From NCBI GenBank assembly GCA_016803235.1, contig JADCLI010000015.1, forward strand, positions 46,618 to 110,617: a stretch of DNA of 64,000 nt, given 5' to 3'. Below, piece after piece: positions 57,940 through 64,000 of this stretch. Under the pieces are notes generated by a model, which worked only from the letters and a program-made list of their open reading frames with translations, was not told where the DNA came from and made no database searches. Both the position numbers and the translations under genes were made by a program. Positions within the stretch are counted from its first letter, which is position 1; each line of letters begins with the position of its first letter. The DNA is from Pimelobacter simplex (GTDB lineage Bacteria; Actinomycetota; Actinomycetes; Propionibacteriales; Nocardioidaceae).

Positions 57940-57953
57940 TAGAACATGTTCTC
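57940..57953. promoter_or_regulatory. KstR-like operator upstream of SRPBCC gene
   Basis: TAGAACATGTTCTC fits TnnAACnnGTTnnA at all defined positions except the last (C for A), and its inner TAGAACATGTTCT is highly palindromic. It lies 9 bp before the SRPBCC start and 6 bp before the -10 box of the divergent acVLRF1-like gene. Confidence 0.6.
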
Positions 57954-57958
57954 GCCGG

Positions 57959-57964
57959 TAGTGT
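57959..57964 (+). promoter_or_regulatory. -10 box of acVLRF1-like gene, probable leaderless start
   Basis: TAGTGT ends 6 nt before the GTG at 57971. Confidence 0.45.
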
Positions 57965-57970
57965 CGCGCT

Positions 57971-58600
57971 GTGCCCGAGGTCCTCGTCCCACCCGCCCGC
58001 TGGCCGCGGTGGCTGCAGAACTTCGCGGCCTCGCACGGCGGCACCGTCGTGGCGGTGACCGACGGCGGCGTGCGGGGCGCGGCGTCGGACGGGTCCACCT
58101 TCACCGCCCGGCTGCCCTTCTCCCGCCGGTACGACGGCCAACCGGACGAGCTGGCCGAGCACGCCGTGCCTCCGGCGGCATGGGGCGTGCTGCTGGTCCG
58201 CAAGGGCGGGTTCGCGGTCGCCCGGGTCGAGGCCGGTGCCGTGGTCGCGAGCAAGGTCGGGCAGCGGCACGTGCAGGGCCGGACCAAGGCGGGTGGCCAG
58301 TCCCAGCAGCGCTTCGCCCGGCGCCGGGCCAACCAGGCGCGAATGGCCTACGAGGCGGCCGCCGACCACGCCGTGGCCGTGCTGGCCGGGGTCACCGAGG
58401 TCGTGACCGGTGGCGACCGCGGCGCCGTCGACGAGGTGCTCGCCGACCCGCGGCTGCGCTCGGTCGCGGTGGTCGGGCCCTGGCTCGCCGTACCGGACCC
58501 GAAGCGGGTCGTGCTCGAGCAGGCCCTGCGCGACGCGCAGGCGCTCGTGGTCAGCGTCCACAACGCCGGGGACGGCGCAAGGGTCAGAGCGCGAGGGTGA
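57971..58600 (+). CDS. acVLRF1-family peptidyl-tRNA hydrolase
   Basis: A 209-residue protein of the actinobacterial Vms1/eRF1-like family. The active loop is KVGQRHVQGRTKAGGQSQQR followed by FARRRANQARMAYEAAADHA. The conserved GQxH...GGxSQxR motif carries the Gln used to cleave peptidyl-tRNA in Vms1-type proteins. The family is thought to release nascent chains from stalled 50S subunits. Its 3' end overlaps the convergent GNAT gene by 17 bp. Confidence 0.85.
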   Translation: MPEVLVPPARWPRWLQNFAASHGGTVVAVTDGGVRGAASDGSTFTARLPFSRRYDGQPDELAEHAVPPAAWGVLLVRKGGFAVARVEAGAVVASKVGQRHVQGRTKAGGQSQQRFARRRANQARMAYEAAADHAVAVLAGVTEVVTGGDRGAVDEVLADPRLRSVAVVGPWLAVPDPKRVVLEQALRDAQALVVSVHNAGDGARVRARG

Positions 58601-59039
58601 GGAAGACGCTGTTCGGATCGAGGGTGTAGCCCTCGAACGGCCCGCACTCGGTGAAGCCGCGGGTGAGGTAGAGAGCGCGAGCCGGGGCGAAGTAGTCCTC
58701 GGTGCCGGTCTCCAGGCTGATCCGGTCATGACCGCGGCGGCGGGCCTCGACCAGGACGTGGTCGAGCAGCAGGCCGGCGACGCCACGGCGGCGGGCGGCG
58801 GTCGCGGTCCGCATCGACTTCAGCTCCGCGTGCCCTTCGGAGAGCCGCTTCAGGGCGACGCACCCGAGCAGCTGGTCCTCCGCGCGGGCGGTCCAGAAGG
58901 TGATCGACGGCGCGGCGAGGGCGTCGGGGTCGAGCGCGTGCACGCTCTCGGCCGGCGAGGTCGCGTACATGTCGGCCAGGTGCTCCTCGAGCAGACTGAG
59001 GACGTCGGGCCGGCGCGGGTCGTCGGTCGCGATCTGCAT
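58584..59039 (-). CDS. GNAT-family N-acetyltransferase
   Basis: A 151-residue GNAT protein resembling the E. coli YsnE type. Conserved parts are [83 protein letters not shown], with the acetyl-CoA loop (ARRRGVAG) and the final [19 protein letters not shown]. Substrate unknown. The ATG at 59039 is the likely start; the frame remains open upstream into the MarR gene. Confidence 0.88.
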   Translation of the reverse strand: MQIATDDPRRPDVLSLLEEHLADMYATSPAESVHALDPDALAAPSITFWTARAEDQLLGCVALKRLSEGHAELKSMRTATAARRRGVAGLLLDHVLVEARRRGHDRISLETGTEDYFAPARALYLTRGFTECGPFEGYTLDPNSVFLTLAL

Positions 59040-59089
59040 GGCCCGATCCTCCCGCACGGCGCGTGGCGCGACGGAGGCGGGCGGCGTCC

Positions 59090-59566
59090 TCAGCCGTCGA
59101 GGCCGAGCTCGGCGCGTCGTGCCGCCCAGCGCTGGTCGAGGTCCGCCATCTCCGCGAGCACGAACGCGAGGAACTCCCGCGAGAGCCGCAGTCGGTGCCG
59201 GGCCGGATCGTCCTCGGCGAGGTCGGCCAGGCCGCGGTCGAGGGCGCCGATCAGCGGCGCGTAGAACTGGTCGAGCCGGGCGATCATGCCGTGCCACGCG
59301 TCGTCGTCGACGACGAAGACGTCACGCCGGGAGCCCCGCTCGCGCTCGCGGCGGATCATGCCGATGCCGTCGAGATAGCGCACGGCTCCGGAGACCCCGG
59401 CGGGGCTGACGCCGAGGCCGGTCGCGATCTCGGCGGCGGTCATCCGGCCGTCGTCGTCGACGAGGAGGGCGGCGAAGACCCGCGAGGGGAGCCGGGCGAG
59501 GCCGGTGCTGGTCAGGGCGCCGCCCATCCGCTCGACGAAGGAGTCGCGGGAGGGATCGGGCGTCAT
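59090..59566 (-). CDS. MarR/GbsR-family transcription regulator
   Basis: A 158-residue regulator. Winged helix: [59 protein letters not shown], followed by helices for dimerisation ([19 protein letters not shown] ... [16 protein letters not shown]). It is divergent from an ABC exporter with a perfect inverted repeat between, so it probably represses the exporter and itself until a toxic ligand binds. Confidence 0.9.
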   Translation of the reverse strand: MTPDPSRDSFVERMGGALTSTGLARLPSRVFAALLVDDDGRMTAAEIATGLGVSPAGVSGAVRYLDGIGMIRRERERGSRRDVFVVDDDAWHGMIARLDQFYAPLIGALDRGLADLAEDDPARHRLRLSREFLAFVLAEMADLDQRWAARRAELGLDG

Positions 59567-59572
59567 GACCCG

Positions 59573-59578
59573 ATGCTA
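59573..59578 (-). promoter_or_regulatory. -10 box of MarR gene, probable leaderless start
   Basis: Read on the minus strand this is TAGCAT, 6 nt before the ATG at 59566. The inverted repeat at 59584-59603 covers the spacer and -35 zone. Confidence 0.45.
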
Positions 59579-59583
59579 TACAA

Positions 59584-59603
59584 GATTCAGAAAATGCTGA
59601 ATC
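59584..59603. promoter_or_regulatory. MarR-type operator: GATTCAG-N6-CTGAATC
   Basis: A perfect 7-bp inverted repeat with 6-bp spacer, AT-rich in an otherwise GC-rich genome, placed between the divergent MarR gene and the ABC exporter. The best candidate for the regulator's binding site. Confidence 0.75.
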
Positions 59604-59620
59604 AAGTGCATGATGGTGGC

Positions 59621-60529
59621 ATGACGACGCGTCCCCTCCTCGAGGTGCACGGCCTCGTGAAGACCTTCGGCTCCTTCCGCGCCCTCGACGGCCTCGACCT
59701 GGTGGTCGAGCCCGGGGAGGTGCACGGATTCCTCGGCCCGAACGGAGCCGGCAAGTCCACCACCATCCGGGTGCTGCTCGGCCTGCTGCGCAAGGACGCC
59801 GGCGAGGTGCGGGTCCTCGGCGGCGACCCGTGGCGCGACGCCGCGCGACTGCACCGCCGGCTGGCCTACGTGCCCGGCGACGTCAGCCTGTGGCCCAACC
59901 TCAGCGGGGGCGAGATCGTCGACCTGCTCATCCGGATGCGGGGCGCCGACCCGGCGACGTCACGCCGGGAGGAGCTGATCGCGCGCTTCTCCCTCGACCC
60001 GACCAAGCGCGGCCGCGCGTACTCCAAGGGCAACCGCCAGAAGGTCGCGCTGGTCGCGGCCTTCGCGACCGACCCCGACCTGCTCATCCTCGATGAGCCC
60101 ACCTCGGGCCTCGACCCGCTGATGGAGCAGGTCTTCAACGAGTGCGTCGCGGAAGCCACAGCGCGCGGCGCGACCGTGCTGCTGTCCAGCCACATCCTCA
60201 GTGAGGTCGACCGGCTCGCCGACCGGGTCACGATCATCCGGGAGGGCAGGGTCGTCGAGAGCGGCCGGATCAGCGACCTGCGCCACCTCAGCAGGTCGAG
60301 GATCGTCGCGACCCTCAGTGGCGTGGCGCCCGACCTGTCGGGCACGCCCGGCGTGCACGACCTCGCTGTCGCCGACGGCCGGGTCAGCTGCACCGTCGAC
60401 CCCGACGGTCTGCCGGGCGTGCTGGCCGCGCTCACCGCGGTCGGCGTCACCGCCCTCACCAGCACCCCGCCCAGCCTCGAGGAGCTCTTCCTCGACGCCT
60501 ACCGCGACCGCGTGGGAGCGGGCCGGTGA
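59621..60529 (+). CDS. ABC exporter ATP-binding protein (drug-resistance type)
   Basis: A 302-residue ATPase. Walker A is [10 protein letters not shown], the signature is the divergent [15 protein letters not shown] (in place of LSGGQ), Walker B is [12 protein letters not shown] and the H-loop is SSHILSE. A C-terminal domain of about 80 residues follows. This type pairs with a large ABC-2 permease in tetronasin/polyketide resistance systems. It overlaps the permease by 4 bp and is divergent from the MarR-type gene. Confidence 0.92.
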   Translation: MTTRPLLEVHGLVKTFGSFRALDGLDLVVEPGEVHGFLGPNGAGKSTTIRVLLGLLRKDAGEVRVLGGDPWRDAARLHRRLAYVPGDVSLWPNLSGGEIVDLLIRMRGADPATSRREELIARFSLDPTKRGRAYSKGNRQKVALVAAFATDPDLLILDEPTSGLDPLMEQVFNECVAEATARGATVLLSSHILSEVDRLADRVTIIREGRVVESGRISDLRHLSRSRIVATLSGVAPDLSGTPGVHDLAVADGRVSCTVDPDGLPGVLAALTAVGVTALTSTPPSLEELFLDAYRDRVGAGR

Positions 60530-62100
60530 TCCTCCGGGATCGCCGGACGATCGCCGGCTGGCCGCTCCTGCTCCGGCTGTCCCTGCGCCAGGACCGGGTC
60601 CTCGCGCCGGTCTCCGTCGCCGTCCTGGCCCTGATGAGCGTCGCCTCGGCGGCCGCCACCCCGGGGTTGTACGCCGACCAGGCCGACCGGGTCCGTGCCG
60701 CGGAGGCGATCAACGCCAGCCCGGCGATCGTCGCGCTCTACGGCCCGGTCCTCGACGTCACGAGCGAGGGCGAGCTGGCGATGACCAAGATGACGGTGCT
60801 GTACGCCGTGTTCGTGGCCGTGCTGTTCGTCGTGGTGGTGCGCCGGCACACCCGGGTCGAGGAGGAGACCGGGCGCACCGAGCTGGTCGGCGGCACCGCG
60901 GTCGGTCGGCACGCGTCGCTGGTCGCCACCCTGCTCGAGGCCCTGCTGCTTGCGTCGGCGCTCGGCGTGCTGACGGCCGTCGGCAACACCCTGTCCGGTC
61001 TCGACCTCACCGGCTCGGTGGCCTTCGGCGCGCTCTGGGCCGGCACCGCACTGGTGGCCGCGGGCATCGGCGCCGTGACCGCCCAGCTCTCCGCCAGCGC
61101 ACGCACCTGCGCCGCGTACGCCGCCGGCACGGTGGGGATCCTGTTCGTGCTGCGTGCGGCGGGCGACACCGGACCCGGCTGGCTGAGCTGGCTCTCGCCA
61201 CTGGGCTGGAACACCCAGGTCCGCGCGTACGGCGACATCCGCTGGTGGCTGTTGCCCTGCTACCTCCTGGCGGCCGGTGCGCTGACGGCGATCGCCTTCG
61301 CGCTCCGCACCCGCCGCGACCTCGGTGCGGGGCTGGTGCCGCCCCGCCCGGGCCCGCCGACCGGCTCGCCACGCCTGGCCGATGCGCTCGCCCTCGCCGT
61401 CAAGGTGCACGCCACGACCCTGGTGCTCTGGTCGGTCGCGGCCGGCGCGCTCGGCATCGTGTTCGGCATGATCGCGCCCGGCATCGGCGACCTGCTCGAC
61501 TCCGAGGTCGCCCGGTCGATCATCGACGAGCTCGGCGGCGCGCTCCTGGCCGCGATCCTGTCCGTCGTCGCGGTCGTCCTCACCTACTTCGCCGTCACGG
61601 TGGTGAGCCACGCGGGCCACGACGAGCAGGACGGCCGCGCGGAGCTGGTGCTCGCGACCGCGACCAGCCGCAGCGGCTGGTTCGCCGCCTCCGCCGTCCT
61701 CGCCCTGGTCGGCACGGCATGGCTGCTCGTCGTGACCGGCGTCGGTCTGTGGATCGGGTACGTCGCCGCGGACGGGCCGGGCATCGGCAACCTCGTCGTC
61801 GCGGCGCTGGCATGGGTGCCCGCCGCCTGGGTGGTCGGTGCGCTCGCCGTGCTCTCGCTGGCGGCCGGGCTGCGCTGGTCCGGCCTGGTCTGGGCGTGGC
61901 CGGCGGGATTCCTCACCTTGAGCCTGCTCGGCGACCTGCTCGAGCTGCCGGACTGGCTGACCGGCCTGTCGCCGTACTCCCACGTGCCGTCCCTGCCTGC
62001 GGACGGGTGGAGCTGGGGGAGCGCCGGTGGCCTGAGCGCCGTGGCGGTCGCGCTGCTCGCCGTGGCGTGGTGGCGGTTCCGGGAGCGCGACATCGGCTAG
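60526..62100 (+). CDS. ABC-2 exporter permease (polyketide/tetronasin type)
   Basis: A 524-residue membrane protein with about 12 helices in two homologous halves ([40 protein letters not shown] ... [40 protein letters not shown]). Each half has an ExxGRxELV-like motif: [17 protein letters not shown] and [16 protein letters not shown]. This is diagnostic of the TnrB-like exporter family. Substrate is unknown; control by a MarR-type regulator suggests efflux of a toxic small molecule. Confidence 0.92.
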   Translation: MILRDRRTIAGWPLLLRLSLRQDRVLAPVSVAVLALMSVASAAATPGLYADQADRVRAAEAINASPAIVALYGPVLDVTSEGELAMTKMTVLYAVFVAVLFVVVVRRHTRVEEETGRTELVGGTAVGRHASLVATLLEALLLASALGVLTAVGNTLSGLDLTGSVAFGALWAGTALVAAGIGAVTAQLSASARTCAAYAAGTVGILFVLRAAGDTGPGWLSWLSPLGWNTQVRAYGDIRWWLLPCYLLAAGALTAIAFALRTRRDLGAGLVPPRPGPPTGSPRLADALALAVKVHATTLVLWSVAAGALGIVFGMIAPGIGDLLDSEVARSIIDELGGALLAAILSVVAVVLTYFAVTVVSHAGHDEQDGRAELVLATATSRSGWFAASAVLALVGTAWLLVVTGVGLWIGYVAADGPGIGNLVVAALAWVPAAWVVGALAVLSLAAGLRWSGLVWAWPAGFLTLSLLGDLLELPDWLTGLSPYSHVPSLPADGWSWGSAGGLSAVAVALLAVAWWRFRERDIG

Positions 62101-62103
62101 TTT
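62098..62103 (+). promoter_or_regulatory. -10 box of APH-fold kinase gene, probable leaderless
   Basis: TAGTTT overlaps the permease stop codon and ends 7 nt before the ATG at 62111. Confidence 0.45.
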
Positions 62104-62110
62104 CAGCCGC

Positions 62111-63016
62111 ATGTGGCAGCCCGAGCCCGACTGGGTGGCGCTCCCCGGAGGCACGGGGACGTCCACCGTGGGTGTGTGGCGGACCGCGCTCGGCGGGCGG
62201 CCCGTGGTGGTCAAGCGGCTCGGCGCGCCGGCGCCGGGCGACCCGGCGGTGCTCTCCGAACGGGCCCACGCCGGCTACTGGCGGCGCGAGGCGGACGTCC
62301 TGTTGGCCGGGCTCACCGCGCAGACCCCCGGCCTGCGCTCGGCGGGCGCCTTCGTCGAGGAGGACGACGAGGGGGTGACGATCGTCCGGGACTGGGTCGA
62401 GGACGCCGCGTCGAGCGGGCTGTTCCTGGCCCTGTCGCTCGGCCGGTTCTCGGGGGCCGACCTCGGCCACCCGAGCTTCCTGGCCACCTCCCTCCTCCGT
62501 GACCGGCTGTCCCGCGTCGCCCGGGGCGGTGGCTGGACGACCCTGGCGCGCACCACGGTCGCCGATGTCGCCGAGCACCTGTGGTCCCAGCGGGAGCGGA
62601 TGCTCGGCCTGCTCGACGCCCTGCCGCAGGTCCCTCAGCACGGCGACCCGACGGCGTCCAACGTGCCCGGCCGCGACGGGGACGAGGCCGTCGCCATCGA
62701 CTGGGGCACGCTCGGCCACGGCCCGGTCGGTGGCGACCTGGGCTACCTGTCGCTGTCCTCGCGCGAGGAGTTCGAGCCGCTGCTGGACGCGTACCTGCTC
62801 GGCCTGCCCGGGGGCGTCGCCGACCGCGACAGCGTCGTGCTCGGCGCTCAGGTCGTGTCCGTCTACACCGCGCTCAACCGCGCGGAGTGGGCGCTGGCCC
62901 GGGCCGCGAGCGGTGAGGGCGCCCTCGCCGGCAAGTACCGGCATCCGGCTGTCGCGCCCCACCTGCGCGCACTCCAGCGCACCTTCGGGCATATGGAGTC
63001 GCTGCTCGCGCTCTAG
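62111..63016 (+). CDS. APH-fold phosphotransferase
   Basis: A 301-residue aminoglycoside phosphotransferase-like kinase. It has the nucleotide-binding Lys in PVVVKRLG, the Brenner motif QHGDPTASNV (HGDxxxxN, catalytic Asp) and the metal motif AIDWGTLGHGPVGGDLGYL. Substrates in this family vary (aminoglycosides, choline, sugars). Resistance should not be assumed from the fold. It follows the efflux operon by 10 bp with its own promoter. Confidence 0.85.
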   Translation: MWQPEPDWVALPGGTGTSTVGVWRTALGGRPVVVKRLGAPAPGDPAVLSERAHAGYWRREADVLLAGLTAQTPGLRSAGAFVEEDDEGVTIVRDWVEDAASSGLFLALSLGRFSGADLGHPSFLATSLLRDRLSRVARGGGWTTLARTTVADVAEHLWSQRERMLGLLDALPQVPQHGDPTASNVPGRDGDEAVAIDWGTLGHGPVGGDLGYLSLSSREEFEPLLDAYLLGLPGGVADRDSVVLGAQVVSVYTALNRAEWALARAASGEGALAGKYRHPAVAPHLRALQRTFGHMESLLAL

Positions 63017-63176
63017 GGTGTGGCTCCTTATCCGGCGCCGTCGCGAGCGGGCTTTCGGGCCGATCTGGCAAGGCGGCGGAGCGACGACGTGCTGGATCGC
63101 CCTTCGAGCGACGCCAACGCGGCCAGATCGAGTCCGAAAGTCCGCGCAGCAGGCGCGGGATAAGGAGCCGCGCCCT
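63015..63176. repeat. Long imperfect palindrome (about 160 bp)
   Basis: Three nested perfect arms stand in register: GGCTCCTTATCC (63022-63033) with 63158-63169; CTTTCGG (63052-63058) with 63134-63140; CGATCTGGC (63061-63069) with 63122-63130. Outer ends AGGGTGTGG and CCGCGCCCT also pair. Transcribed, it would fold into one long cruciform-like hairpin between the convergent kinase and peptidase genes. No protein-coding signal is seen in the gap. The inner part matches the element near 31253-31269. Confidence 0.75.
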
Positions 63177-63190
63177 AGCTCGCGCCGGTC

Positions 63191-64000
63191 TCAGACCTTG
63201 GGGGCGGCGAAGGTGTCGCACGCCTCCAGCGTGCCCTCCTGGAAGCCGACCATGAACCACTTCTGGCGCTGGGCGGACGAGCCGTGCGTCCACGCCTCCT
63301 CGTTGACCCGGCCGCCGCTGCGCTTTTGGATGTAGTCGTCACCGACCGACTTCGCGGCATCGATCGCCTGGTCGATGTCCTCCTGGGTCAGGTCGAGGAT
63401 CAGCTTCTCGCCCGACGCGTCCTCGGTGGTGGTGGCGTGCTTGGCCCACATCCCGGCATAGCAGTCGGCCTGCAGCTCGAGGCGGACCCCGTCGCTCTGC
63501 GGACCGGTCTGCTGGCTGCGGACCTGGCCCATGTAGCCGAGCACGTTGGAGATGTGGTGTCCGTACTCGTGGGCGAGGACGTAGAACTCGACGAAGCTGC
63601 CGTCCGGCCCGCCGAGCTGGCCTTCGAGGACGTCGTCGAAGAACGTGGTGTCGAGGTAGATGTTCTCGTCGCTCGGGCAGTAGAACGGCCCGACCGCCGA
63701 CGAGGCGGAGCCGCAGGCGGTGTCCACGCCGCCGGTGAACGTGACCATCGCGCCCTCGGGGCGGAACTTGCCGCCGAGCTCGGAGTCCCAGTAGTCGGTC
63801 AGCGAGTTCTCGATCGCGACGCGGGCACAGTCCTGACTGTTGTTGGCGTCGTCGCCGGTCTTGCAGCCGGCGTACCGGTCGCTGCCCTGCTGCTGGTCGC
63901 TGAGCCGCGCGGGGGAGTACACGTTGCCGAGCCCGCCCGTGCCGCCCCCGCCACCCAGGCCGAGGTCGACTCCGGCGCACTGCGCCACCAGGAACAGGAC
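63191..64000 (-). CDS. Neutral zinc metallopeptidase YpfJ-like (5' end outside window)
   Basis: At least 270 residues; the N-terminus lies beyond the window. The zinc motif is AHEYGHHIS (HExxH), with a third-ligand region in RLELQADCYAGMWA. FYCPSDENIYLDTTFFDDV precedes the active site. The visible N-terminal end VLFLVAQCAGVDLGLGGGGG is the end of a membrane anchor and a Gly-rich linker, as in the YpfJ/zinc metallopeptidase family. Several Cys pairs (AGCKT/QDCAR, TACGS/YCPSD) suggest disulfides in an exported catalytic domain. Confidence 0.9.
   Translation of the reverse strand, partial: VLFLVAQCAGVDLGLGGGGGTGGLGNVYSPARLSDQQQGSDRYAGCKTGDDANNSQDCARVAIENSLTDYWDSELGGKFRPEGAMVTFTGGVDTACGSASSAVGPFYCPSDENIYLDTTFFDDVLEGQLGGPDGSFVEFYVLAHEYGHHISNVLGYMGQVRSQQTGPQSDGVRLELQADCYAGMWAKHATTTEDASGEKLILDLTQEDIDQAIDAAKSVGDDYIQKRSGGRVNEEAWTHGSSAQRQKWFMVGFQEGTLEACDTFAAPKV

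Noticed and set aside
62111-63016. Aminoglycoside resistance gene
   Set aside because: The APH fold is shared by many kinases. Apart from the catalytic motifs nothing indicates a known resistance subfamily, so only the fold is reported.

Overview
The window is typical high-GC actinobacterial chromosome. GC is about 70 %, GTG starts are common, and many genes overlap by 4 bp (ATGA/GTGA). Proteins confined to or typical of Actinobacteria are present: WhiA, RbpA, an acVLRF1-type tRNA hydrolase, mycothiol-type DinB-like proteins, and KshAB with FadE26/27. The order uvrC-rapZ-yvcK-whiA-gap-pgk-tpi-secG ... tal-tkt-ctaB-ctaA-ABC-sufRBDCSU-sufT follows the known Mycobacterium backbone. Overall content suggests Nocardioides or a close relative (Nocardioidaceae); this is inferred from gene content, not from a marker search. 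I saw no rRNA, tRNA, IS element, prophage or CRISPR array.

Region 1 (1-16 kb) is accessory metabolism dominated by sterol catabolism. A divergent echA19/fadD19 pair, a fadE26-fadE27-fadD17 operon and kshA-(small CxxC protein)-kshB encode side-chain activation, the first side-chain dehydrogenation and 9-alpha-hydroxylation of the steroid nucleus. Two KstR-type operators (TnnAACnnGTTnnA) lie at 3286-3299 and 13349-13362, exactly in the divergent promoter regions. A third near-match at 57940-57953 lies next to an SRPBCC gene 44 kb away.

Region 2 (16-26 kb) is mixed: a secreted coiled-coil protein, a GMC oxidoreductase, DNA glycosylase TagI, a three-gene overlapping operon (DinB-like, MBL-fold, NUDIX), uvrA under a LexA/SOS box, a tandem pair of Rieske lipoproteins and a TPR protein. 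Region 3 (26-43 kb) is the conserved core: uvrC-rapZ-yvcK-whiA, then gap-pgk-tpiA-secG and rbpA, and on the other strand tkt-tal-pgi-pgl, then ctaB and ctaA. The zwf-opcA pair usually found between pgi and pgl is absent here.

Region 4 (43-50 kb) holds a DrrAB-like ABC exporter and a one-strand lysine module (APC permease, Lrp/AsnC regulator, DavA-like amidase, DavB-like lysine 2-monooxygenase). Region 5 (50-57 kb) is the SUF Fe-S assembly operon with its own regulator SufR, a SufR-type operator over the start codon, and an extra Rieske ferredoxin gene. Region 6 (57-64 kb) has an SRPBCC protein, acVLRF1, a GNAT protein, a MarR-type regulator divergent from an ABC exporter over a perfect inverted repeat, an APH-fold kinase and a zinc metallopeptidase running off the window.

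A pattern running through the whole window is that monocistronic or first genes have a TANNNT -10 box exactly 6-8 nt before the start codon and no Shine-Dalgarno sequence. This indicates widespread leaderless transcription. Genes inside operons instead use Shine-Dalgarno sites or stop/start overlaps. Two long imperfect palindromes (31.2 kb and 63.0 kb) that share sequence may be an uncharacterised interspersed repeat.
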